Shown: positions 1 to 6,050 of the stretch, piece after piece | Numbering within the stretch: the first letter of the stretch is position 1 | How the letters are laid out: each line of letters opens with the position of its first letter | Source: Clostridiaceae bacterium | GTDB lineage: Bacteria > Bacillota > Clostridia > Monoglobales > Firm-18 | Direction: 5' to 3' | NCBI GenBank assembly: GCA_012511915.1 | Contig: JAAZFB010000330.1 | Span: forward strand, 1 to 6,603 | Length of the DNA: 6,603 bases | Program-made: the position numbers and the translations under genes | Notes under the pieces: generated by a model | Told to the model about the DNA's origin: nothing | The model's database searches: none | What the model saw: only the letters and a program-made list of their open reading frames with translations

Positions 1-1
1 C

Positions 2-550
2 CTAAAGCATACAATAAAATACTGCTTTATCAAAAATCCCTTCGTATGTGTCAATATCCGCTCCTAAAGCTTTTAAAACCGCAATTGATTCAAGTGTGAA
101 AATGCTTTCATACTCCTTTGAGGAATTTTCGTTTGCACTTTCCAAAACTTCGTCGATCACAGCCCTGCTCACATTGTAAAAACTGCCCACCTTTATATAT
201 CCGTCGGACTCTATATGGCTTATATAAATCATGCATATGCCCGTTTCCAGTTCGTCCTTCAGTCCTATGTAAAAGTTTTCAATCCCTCCACTTTCATCTG
301 TTATCACAATATTTATGTATTCAGTAAGAGCGGCAATACCCCCGGGTGCAGAGGACAAAAGGTCCTCTGCCAAAACTCCCGGCTTTGCAATGATGAGCAT
401 AACAGGCACCCCGGGGGAAGTACCAATGCCCCCCGAAAGAGTTATCCCTTCTCCATCATAAGCAATATCAAAGCCCTCATCCGCAGCCGGGCATATTCCG
501 CAGACTGTCAAAAGAATAAAAATTAGCATTAGCACCGTTTTCTTTTTCAT
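2..550 (-). CDS. Exported protein with beta-sandwich and helical segment, possibly truncated by TAG
   Basis: This is a predicted secreted protein of 182 residues from the ATG at 550. I do not recognise a function. Residues 1-23 form a signal peptide (KKK, hydrophobic core, likely cleavage near PAA-D). The LTVC at 14-17 is a poor lipobox, so signal peptidase I is more likely. Residues about 27-127 look like a beta-sandwich (GITLSGGIGTSPGVPVMLII, then a DESGGIENFYI strand pair) of the type repeated in large Clostridial SLH proteins. Residues about 129-182 are helical (VSRAVIDEVLESAN…). In the related modules I remember, the helical part continues for about 20 or more residues after the point matching DKAVFYCML, whereas here a TAG (4-2) ends it. 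So the gene may be truncated, or the rest may lie past the window. It starts 24 bases after the glycosidase stop and probably belongs to the same operon. Its role may be in cell-surface assembly or glycan binding, but this is a guess from context. Confidence 0.7.
   Translation of the reverse strand: MKKKTVLMLIFILLTVCGICPAADEGFDIAYDGEGITLSGGIGTSPGVPVMLIIAKPGVLAEDLLSSAPGGIAALTEYINIVITDESGGIENFYIGLKDELETGICMIYISHIESDGYIKVGSFYNVSRAVIDEVLESANENSSKEYESIFTLESIAVLKALGADIDTYEGIFDKAVFYCML
348..370 (-). repeat. Perfect 9-bp inverted repeat (hairpin) inside the last gene
   Basis: Bases 348-356 (GCAGAGGAC) and 362-370 (GTCCTCTGC) are perfect reverse complements around a 5-base loop. It lies within the coding region around the DLLSSAPG residues. 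A GC-rich outer pair (about 337-349 with 405-418, each built around CCCGGG) is nearly complementary too. No U-run follows on either strand, so it does not look like an intrinsic terminator. It may be only a result of codon choice. Confidence 0.55.
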
Positions 551-556
551 GCACAT

Positions 557-562
557 CCTCCT
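557..562 (-). promoter_or_regulatory. AGGAGG ribosome binding site that decides the start of the last gene
   Basis: A perfect AGGAGG on the minus strand (562-557) lies 6 bases before the ATG at 550-548. The longer frame beginning with the ATG at 574-572, directly after the TAG of the glycosidase, would place this site inside the coding region. The ATG at 556-554 touches the site and is too close. The start at 550 also gives a clean signal peptide (MKKKTVLMLIF). Confidence 0.88.
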
Positions 563-574
563 ACACTTTTTCAT

Positions 575-2242
575 CTAAAGTCTGTTAATTCTATAAACCC
601 GCTCTGTGTAAAACCTGGAGTCCTCAGACACTACACGGACAGTTATTTCTTCAATCCCATCGAGAGAGATTTCGCCTGCAAGCTCGCTTTCGCCTCCGTT
701 AATAAAAAGCTTCGCCTTGTCACTTATTTTTGCTCCATACGATACCATGGTGGTTTCATTTGAAATATTAAGCTGTATTTCATCACCGTTATCATATACG
801 ATATAAGAGTTCTTATTACCGGTGATTCCGAAGCTTAAAAGCTCAGCTTCAGGCGAGAGATAATCATCCTGCTCAATTTCAAAAACATTAATTCCCAATG
901 GATTAAAATCAACCTCAAACCATCCTTCATCATCCACCTTGTAGGTCTGTCCGCTATAAAGTTCCTTTACTGATTTGGCTCCCTCTACCTTTAAAATGGC
1001 CGAATTATAATCCTTAATATTGTTCGCCGTAAATATATAGGACTTGCCCTCGTGCCGTCTGGATGTTATGTTAAGCCAATCGCCGCCGCCCTTTACCTCA
1101 TAATGGGGCGCAGGCTCTACGGACAAAATTATGGGAGAAAACATCTCCGCTTCCTTATAAAGAGTTATCGCCTCTCGCCACCACTGTGAGAATGGCTTTT
1201 CCGTATCGTTTTTTATCTCTCTGTAGGAAAACCATTCCAATCCCTGGGCCCCTTCACATATTGCCTGTATCATTGTGTTTCTAAGCTCCTCCTCGGATGG
1301 TGGGCGTATATAGGCCGCATTTGATTTCCAGTGAAAACCCTGCAAAACGACAAAAACCGGTCTGTTGGGAAAATCTTCTTTTATCTGTCTAACATATCTG
1401 CCTACTTGAGCTATATCATCGCTCCCAGTTCCCTTAATGGGATATGGATCAACTCCCATTATGTCAACAGATTTCGTAAATATCCCGTACCGATACATAT
1501 TGTCTGTAACGCCCACCGTGGGCCTGTCTATATCTGCATTGGCACATATTTCGTTCAGCCATCTTATTTCCTCGCCGTATCTAATCGGGTTTGCCTCGTC
1601 AAACAGGTAATAGCCTTGCAGCACAGGATCGTCTTTGTACTTTTTAATAATACTCTCTACGAGGGGGCGAATATCTGCCTGCTCTGTTACAAGCTCCCTT
1701 GCCTCCTTTTGAGATAAATTACTGTATACAAAGGTGAGCAGTGTCAATCTGATTTGAAGCCCATTGTTACGCATTTTTTTAAGCATTTCCGTATATTTAT
1801 CCCCATTTAGCCACCAACCAAACCCGTAATGGGACATTGTTTTAATGGGCGTGCCTATTACATCTTCAACAAAATCATCATAGGCGCTTGAATTATACAT
1901 CTGCATAAGGAAATGCGGATTTCCGTCTTTAATCAGCCTGTTATACTCGTCAAGGTAAACCGCAGGGCGGTAGTCCTTTTCTCGTTTTCTAAGTTTCCAT
2001 TCCTTTTTAGAGACAATTTCACCTGTTTGCTGATCAGTCAATATACCCTGTATGTAATAATCTCCCATTTTTAAGTTATCTGATGAAAATGATACACTCA
2101 TTTTCTGAGTTATATTGGGTACTTCCGCCTGCATGAATACCTCGTCCTTATCATTTACCACCTGTGCCTTAAAGCTCATTTTTGAAAGGTCATATGCCCC
2201 ATTATAATCATAAAACAGAGCTTCCATATTAATGTCTCCCAC
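575..2242 (-). CDS. TIM-barrel glycoside-hydrolase-like protein; probably the C-terminal part of the SLH/CBM surface enzyme
   Basis: This is a putative glycan-cleaving enzyme of the glycoside hydrolase TIM-barrel superfamily; I cannot assign a numbered family. Residue numbers count from the GTG at 2242. Residues 1-90 form most of an N-terminal beta-sandwich. Residues about 97-370 form the barrel, entered by KDGNPHFLMQMY (106-117). It has KKYKDDPVLQGYYLFDEANP (200-219), where E216 is a candidate acid/base residue at the end of strand 4, then VDPYPI (264-269), PVFVVLQGFHW (295-305) and GAQGLEWFSY (331-340). Residues about 371-458 form a second beta-sandwich, and about 462-555 a cadherin-like or Ig-like beta domain ending naturally at YRINRL. 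There is no signal peptide, and the GTG start lacks a good ribosome binding site. An ATG at 2227-2225 has GGGAG 8 bases before it and could allow internal initiation, but the product would stay in the cytoplasm. The frame is continuous with the SLH gene upstream except for one TAG. Strand 7 carries Gln301 where clan-A enzymes have a catalytic Glu. Confidence 0.8.
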   Translation of the reverse strand: MGDINMEALFYDYNGAYDLSKMSFKAQVVNDKDEVFMQAEVPNITQKMSVSFSSDNLKMGDYYIQGILTDQQTGEIVSKKEWKLRKREKDYRPAVYLDEYNRLIKDGNPHFLMQMYNSSAYDDFVEDVIGTPIKTMSHYGFGWWLNGDKYTEMLKKMRNNGLQIRLTLLTFVYSNLSQKEARELVTEQADIRPLVESIIKKYKDDPVLQGYYLFDEANPIRYGEEIRWLNEICANADIDRPTVGVTDNMYRYGIFTKSVDIMGVDPYPIKGTGSDDIAQVGRYVRQIKEDFPNRPVFVVLQGFHWKSNAAYIRPPSEEELRNTMIQAICEGAQGLEWFSYREIKNDTEKPFSQWWREAITLYKEAEMFSPIILSVEPAPHYEVKGGGDWLNITSRRHEGKSYIFTANNIKDYNSAILKVEGAKSVKELYSGQTYKVDDEGWFEVDFNPLGINVFEIEQDDYLSPEAELLSFGITGNKNSYIVYDNGDEIQLNISNETTMVSYGAKISDKAKLFINGGESELAGEISLDGIEEITVRVVSEDSRFYTERVYRINRL

Positions 2243-2266
2243 GCCGCCGTCACCGTATATTAATCC

Positions 2267-2269
2267 CTA
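2267..2269 (-). other. In-frame amber (TAG) codon between the SLH/CBM and glycosidase regions
   Basis: The minus-strand codons around this point read TCC TAT TAG GGA TTA ATA TAC GGT, i.e. S-Y-stop-G-L-I-Y-G. The glycosidase frame downstream is exactly the same frame (24 bases, eight codons, between TAG and the GTG at 2242). The sequence on both sides reads as one beta-sandwich domain (…TVLLTPSY-x-GLIYGDGG…). A Lys (AAG) or Gln (CAG) codon could become TAG by one substitution. A small 5-bp stem (TCCCT/AGGGA, 2279-2275 with 2268-2264) contains part of the stop codon; it may be chance. Confidence 0.8.
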
Positions 2270-3511
2270 ATAGGAGGGAGTGAGTAACACCGTATCCATA
2301 GGGTCAAAAATAATCTTTGAAACCTTTAAATCATCATAATACGCTGTGCCGCCTGCTGACTGCAGAAGATAACACATAATGCGCAGCTGAGCAGTTTCCG
2401 GTGGGAGCTCTAATAGTGCGGTAAGATTATACCAATCCGCCTCTTTGACTGAGGAACCGCCTGTCGCGACTTCTGTTACCCATTTACCTGATGCGGAATA
2501 CGCCTGTATGACAATTCTGGGTGCACCCACGCTCATATCACCTTTAACCATTGCTGAAAAGGCATACCAGTCACCGGGGCACACTTCCTCATTATATACA
2601 AATGTAGTGGATATCTGTGATGCACCCGCAGCTTTTGTAAGTTTTATTGAGTTGTTACCACCGAATGACTCACTGTCGATTATCTCCACCCCTTCTTTGG
2701 GTGTACTGGAGTTGCTAAACGGTGAAAAATCAGTACTTTCAAGGTCTATTAAAACTATATCAAAGCGCTCCCATGTTTCAGGATCAAAGGGTTTAGGCAT
2801 AGATTCGGCTATTTTGTCTCCCAGTATATGTTCATAAGGTGGATAAAAGTTCCATCCGTTTGGATTATCGGTGCCCGTTTGGATATTTTGTCCATCAATA
2901 TTTAGCGCACGGTTAAGCATAACGCAAAGGGAAACCCTTGTAATTTTTTCATGCGGTAGAAAACAGTTGTTTGAATCCCCGCCTACAACTCCCGCAGCCG
3001 CCATTTTAAAAACAGCTTCTCTGGCGTAGTCGGAAATATCGCTATCATCGGCGAAAACTACTGTTTTGTCCGGTTCCGTCTTTATTTCCCTGTTTTCTAT
3101 GATACGATTCATTACCACTACCGCGTCTTGCTTTGTAAGAGTTCCACCAACACCAAACTCCGTATCCGAAATTCCTTTTAAAAGGCCTGTCATAAGGGCG
3201 GTTTCAACATAGGGTTCATACCAGCTTCTAACTTCTACATCTGTAAAGCTACCGCTTTTGTCTACTAACTCTTCATCGATTGCCAAAACCGCTATTTTGG
3301 CGAATTCTTCACGTTTTAAGCTACTGTTAGGGTCAAAATGAGTTTCGGATTTTCCGGTTATTATGCCTTTTTCCACCAAATCCATAACCGCAGCATATGC
3401 CCAGTGAGATGAGGGCAAGTCTTCAAATCTGCTTTCTTCAGCATTACAGGGCAACACAGCCATCAGCAATATAGCCGATATAAAAAGTGCAAGAATCTTT
3501 TTCCTCAACAA
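2267..3511 (-). CDS. Exported SLH-domain protein with CBM-like module; probably the N-terminal part of an amber-interrupted surface glycosidase
   Basis: This is a secreted protein that probably attaches to the cell wall through three S-layer homology (SLH) repeats. Residues 1-24 form a signal peptide (LRKK, hydrophobic core, likely cleavage after CNA). SLH repeats lie at about 29-78 (FEDLPSSHWAYAAV), 89-139 (FTDVEVRSWYEPYV) and 153-203 (FADDSDISDYAREAV). Their usual TRAE-type motifs are altered to LKREE, LTKQD and ITRVS. A linker follows, then at about 254-398 a jelly-roll module resembling CBM4/9/22-type carbohydrate-binding modules, with the typical NNSIKL, DWYAFSAMVKG and TAYYDDLKV strands. 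The gene ends at TAG right after LLTPSY. This looks like the first strand of a following domain rather than a natural end, and the same frame continues into the glycosidase region. If the stop is real and efficient, the product is a 414-residue wall-bound binding protein without an enzyme domain. The module calls are strong; the CBM family is uncertain. Confidence 0.88.
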   Translation of the reverse strand: MLRKKILALFISAILLMAVLPCNAEESRFEDLPSSHWAYAAVMDLVEKGIITGKSETHFDPNSSLKREEFAKIAVLAIDEELVDKSGSFTDVEVRSWYEPYVETALMTGLLKGISDTEFGVGGTLTKQDAVVVMNRIIENREIKTEPDKTVVFADDSDISDYAREAVFKMAAAGVVGGDSNNCFLPHEKITRVSLCVMLNRALNIDGQNIQTGTDNPNGWNFYPPYEHILGDKIAESMPKPFDPETWERFDIVLIDLESTDFSPFSNSSTPKEGVEIIDSESFGGNNSIKLTKAAGASQISTTFVYNEEVCPGDWYAFSAMVKGDMSVGAPRIVIQAYSASGKWVTEVATGGSSVKEADWYNLTALLELPPETAQLRIMCYLLQSAGGTAYYDDLKVSKIIFDPMDTVLLTPSY

Positions 3512-3523
3512 AAATCATCCTCC
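3509..3523 (-). promoter_or_regulatory. Ribosome binding site with TTG start of the SLH gene
   Basis: GGAGG on the minus strand (3523-3519) lies 7 bases before a TTG at 3511-3509. The GGAGG is formed by the last Gly-Gly codons of the lipoprotein gene. The ATG at 3518-3516 is in another frame. A second TTG follows directly (3508-3506) with a 10-base spacing, so the start could be one codon later. The TTG start is supported because the signal peptide begins there. Confidence 0.75.
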
Positions 3524-5134
3524 AATCTCTTCATTCATCTCTCGTTCTATGACCTCGGCCTCCGCCCTGAAGGAATTAACCTTTTCATTCCAGAGCTTTT
3601 CAATATCACCGTTACTTACAATAGTCTCGGCTATCATAGTATTTACATCATTCGCCGCCAAAAATTTGGCGTATCTATCCGAAGTAAAGCAATCTCTGTT
3701 TATATCCATTTCTAAAAGGTCTGTATCTCCCGCAAGCTTTTCTGCCACCAGTTCATCCGTTAAGGCACGAGCATGCTTATCAGCAGGTTCTGAAAAATAA
3801 AACAGAGTCTTTACAAAATCGTTAAAAAATCTGCTTGAAGGATACTTTTCATACAGCGGCGGATATTCTCCTGATTCGTTCTTTTCTCTTAGTACAATGT
3901 ATTTTCCGTTTTCCTCACGATAGTCCACTTCTAGAACTCCAAGGCTGATTTGAGGAGCACCCTCAGGGCTTGCCACATAATCGGCAACTGACAGTATTTT
4001 TGCAAATACATCATCCTTTAAATCCGGGTTAAAATACAAAATTTTATTGAAGTTATTTGCAACTCTTCCCGCTATCTTGCCTTTTGGGGATTTAATCCAG
4101 CAAACATCAATACAATCCTCCAGCACTAGATTGGGATTCGCTTTTTTAAAGTCTGACTTTAATTTTCTAAGTCCGCTGTATTCCGCTCTCGGGAAAACAA
4201 CCCCAGCTTTTTGAGAGCAAAACAGGGCATTCAAATCCTGTGACTTCTGAGCGTAGAAGCTCGGCGATAGTAGTCCGTCTCGATACGCCTGGGCATAAGC
4301 TAAAACGCCATCTTTAGTGGAATCCTCTAAAAACCCACATACGTATTTTCCGTCTACCTTATGGAAATAATTATACCTGGGATTATGCATAGTCACAAAA
4401 ATATTTGGTGCCTCTGTGTAGTCTACGGCAATGCCAATAGCATTATCTTGGCCAACGCTACCTAAATCCGATTCTTTAAATGCCTTTACCATTGCAACAA
4501 AGTCATCATATTCCATGATCTTTGAGGTTTTTATACCCAGCTTTTTGGCCCAGTCTTTTCTGAAGGCAAAGCCATATTTATCAATGTACGGGTATTCATC
4601 CATCTTTTCTCTTAAATTTTCCCCGTTTTTATACGCTTCTTTAAAAGCATCAATATATTGCGTATAATGGTCCATGGGCCTGAGAAGACCGTAAATTTTA
4701 CCATCTGCAACCGCCCTAAGTTTATCCATTGCTCCGGTCATCTCAATAGCAAATGACATATTAGGATATTTTGCTGCATAGTCTGAGGGTAGCGGTTTTA
4801 CAAGACCCTGAGCCCCATATTCTAAATATTCAGTAAAATTTAAGTCGCTGTTAAGAACATCGGGCATATCCCCTGATGAAATCCGTATCCTTGCTTTTTC
4901 ACCGGAATTGCCCTGGTGTAATGCTCTAAAATCAATTTCGATATTCAGTTTATCGGATATGTACTGGTAATACGCATCCTGTTTCCATTTTGTATTGTCT
5001 GCTCCCACATAACCTGCTGAGAATATTATCTTTTCGTCATCAGTTACAGTTGCTTCCCTGTTATTGCATCCGCCCAAAAATACTGTTGTCAATATGACTG
5101 CCAATGCTAAAATAATAACCCTTGATTTTTTCAT
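3515..5134 (-). CDS. Extracellular solute-binding lipoprotein of a sugar ABC importer (LplA/YtcQ-like)
   Basis: This lipid-anchored protein on the outer face of the membrane captures sugar or oligosaccharide and delivers it to the two permeases encoded just upstream. It has 539 residues, usual for the large family-1 solute-binding proteins that pair with LplB/LplC permeases. The N-terminus has charged residues, a hydrophobic core and a lipobox (LGGC) with the lipidated cysteine at position 23, followed by a polar linker. Family-typical segments include RISSGDMPDV (84-93) in the first lobe, the DGKIYGL stretch (144-150), FRKDWAKKLGI (191-201) at the hinge region, a second-lobe segment around DGLLSPSFY (286-294), and the C-terminal VSNGDIEKLWNEKV helix. 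The ATG start has a well-spaced ribosome binding site. The final Gly-Gly codons and TGA overlap the ribosome binding region of the SLH gene. The ligand cannot be determined from sequence; the neighbouring SLH/CBM/glycosidase region suggests a polysaccharide breakdown product. Confidence 0.95.
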   Translation of the reverse strand: MKKSRVIILALAVILTTVFLGGCNNREATVTDDEKIIFSAGYVGADNTKWKQDAYYQYISDKLNIEIDFRALHQGNSGEKARIRISSGDMPDVLNSDLNFTEYLEYGAQGLVKPLPSDYAAKYPNMSFAIEMTGAMDKLRAVADGKIYGLLRPMDHYTQYIDAFKEAYKNGENLREKMDEYPYIDKYGFAFRKDWAKKLGIKTSKIMEYDDFVAMVKAFKESDLGSVGQDNAIGIAVDYTEAPNIFVTMHNPRYNYFHKVDGKYVCGFLEDSTKDGVLAYAQAYRDGLLSPSFYAQKSQDLNALFCSQKAGVVFPRAEYSGLRKLKSDFKKANPNLVLEDCIDVCWIKSPKGKIAGRVANNFNKILYFNPDLKDDVFAKILSVADYVASPEGAPQISLGVLEVDYREENGKYIVLREKNESGEYPPLYEKYPSSRFFNDFVKTLFYFSEPADKHARALTDELVAEKLAGDTDLLEMDINRDCFTSDRYAKFLAANDVNTMIAETIVSNGDIEKLWNEKVNSFRAEAEVIEREMNEEIGG

Positions 5135-5141
5135 TGTTTTG

Positions 5142-5147
5142 CTCCTT
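5142..5147 (-). promoter_or_regulatory. Ribosome binding site of the solute-binding protein gene
   Basis: AAGGAG on the minus strand lies 7 bases before the ATG at 5134-5132 and supports that start. The short gap between the permease stop (5166) and this start holds only this site. There is no hairpin with a U-run, so transcription probably continues through it. Confidence 0.85.
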
Positions 5148-5165
5148 TCGCATTTATAATAATTT

Positions 5166-6038
5166 TCAACTTTTAACTGCCCCTACCATAATGCCCTTCA
5201 TAAAATATTTTTGTAAAAGCGGATAGATAAGCATACTTGGCAGCATTGTTACCACAACTGCCGCCATCTGCACATTTAGCAAGAAGGTCTCTCGCATCAT
5301 TTCCTCGCTCTCAAGATTTTCCTCCTGAAGTCTTGAGTTGACATTCCCTATAATTTCCCTTAGCACCAGCTGAAGAGGCCATTTTTTGCTTTTGGAAATA
5401 AAAAGCATGGGATTGTACCATTCGTTCCACTTGCTTATTGCAACAAAAAGAAGTATCGTTGCTACAATAGGAAGTGCCATTGGTATATAGATTCTTGCAA
5501 AAATAACTATATCGTTTGTACCGTCTATTTTGGCCGACTCCTCCATACTGCCGGGTATACTACGGAAAAAATTTTTCATCAAAATCATATTATAAGGACT
5601 TACAATGCCGACAAGTATAACGCTCCACAAACTTCCCATCAATCCATAGCTTCTTATAAGCAAATATAAAGGAATAATTCCGCCGCCGAAATACATTGTG
5701 AAAACCACTGCATTGTTTACGAATTTACTAAAAGGAAAAGGCCTTCTTGAAAGCGCATATGCCATGGACGATGTTGAAATTAGGTTTAATGGAAGATGAA
5801 TCAGTATAATACTAAGCGTTGACTGGTAGCCGTTCGAAATTTTATCGTCTGAAAATATTTCAATATACGAAGAAAAGGTAGGATTTTTTACAAACAAGGA
5901 GAACGGATTTCTCATATATTCCGCTTCTGTCATAAAAGATACCAAAACCGCATTATAAAAAGGATAAAAAATTAAAAGTCCCCATAAAACGAGAAAAAAG
6001 CCTATAATAAAATTGTAGATATCTATTTTTTTTCTCAT
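5166..6038 (-). CDS. LplC/YtcP-like carbohydrate ABC transporter permease
   Basis: This is the second membrane permease of a CUT1-type sugar ABC importer. The 290-residue length is normal for the family. About six hydrophobic segments are visible, near residues 10-33, 75-97, 108-128, 135-155, 186-204 and 255-274, with an external loop at about 34-73. Family marks are the FGGGIIP segment (117-123) followed by the YGLMGS turn, the cytoplasmic EAA loop (EESAKIDGTND at 166-176, ending in the IPMALP at 185-190) that docks to the ATPase, and the canonical C-terminus with KYFMKGIMVGAVKS. The ATG start has a strong ribosome binding site and overlaps the stop of the LplB-like gene. The solute-binding protein gene follows after about 31 bases. 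No ATPase gene is visible; this class commonly uses a shared MsmK/UgpC-like ATPase encoded elsewhere. Possible substrates include oligosaccharides released by the glycosidase downstream, but this is inferred from context only. Confidence 0.95.
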   Translation of the reverse strand: MRKKIDIYNFIIGFFLVLWGLLIFYPFYNAVLVSFMTEAEYMRNPFSLFVKNPTFSSYIEIFSDDKISNGYQSTLSIILIHLPLNLISTSSMAYALSRRPFPFSKFVNNAVVFTMYFGGGIIPLYLLIRSYGLMGSLWSVILVGIVSPYNMILMKNFFRSIPGSMEESAKIDGTNDIVIFARIYIPMALPIVATILLFVAISKWNEWYNPMLFISKSKKWPLQLVLREIIGNVNSRLQEENLESEEMMRETFLLNVQMAAVVVTMLPSMLIYPLLQKYFMKGIMVGAVKS

Positions 6039-6050
6039 TAGACCCCCTCC
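6036..6050 (-). promoter_or_regulatory. Ribosome binding site and TAATG stop/start overlap for the LplC-like permease
   Basis: On the minus strand GGAGG (6050-6046) lies 7 bases before the ATG at 6038-6036. The TAA stop of the preceding permease (6040-6038) shares one base with this ATG. The strong Shine-Dalgarno and the overlap fix the start and suggest coupled, near-stoichiometric synthesis of the two permeases. Confidence 0.85.

Larger units (their letters stand above)
575..3511 (-). other. Composite reading frame: SLH-CBM-beta sandwich-TIM barrel surface enzyme interrupted by one TAG
   Basis: If the TAG at 2267-2269 is read as sense, one frame of 979 codons runs from the TTG at 3511 to the TAG at 575-577. 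It gives a domain order typical of Clostridial surface glycosidases: signal peptide, three SLH repeats, CBM-like jelly roll, beta-sandwich, TIM barrel, two C-terminal beta domains. Split at the TAG, the first part would have no catalytic domain and the second would have no export signal and would lack the first strand of its N-terminal domain. This is best treated as one gene that is either a recent nonsense pseudogene, the result of a base-call error, or decoded by readthrough. Confidence 0.72.

Noticed and set aside
551..574. Longer N-terminus for the last gene starting at the ATG at 574, adjacent to the glycosidase stop
   Set aside because: The added residues (MKKCRRMC) are encoded by the AGGAGG ribosome binding site of the ATG at 550, and no ribosome binding site of its own was chosen for 574; the signal peptide starts cleanly at 550.
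1331..1717. Plus-strand open frame of 128 codons
   Set aside because: It lies fully inside the TIM-barrel coding region on the other strand, its composition is not protein-like, and it has no ribosome binding site or recognisable domain.
2445..2837. Plus-strand open frame of 130 codons
   Set aside because: It is antisense to the CBM-like module, which has clear family features; no ribosome binding site or recognisable domain was seen.
5135..5165. Possible terminator or promoter between the permease and the lipoprotein gene
   Set aside because: The gap holds a ribosome binding site and AT-rich bases but no stem followed by a U-run, and no well-spaced -35/-10 pair.
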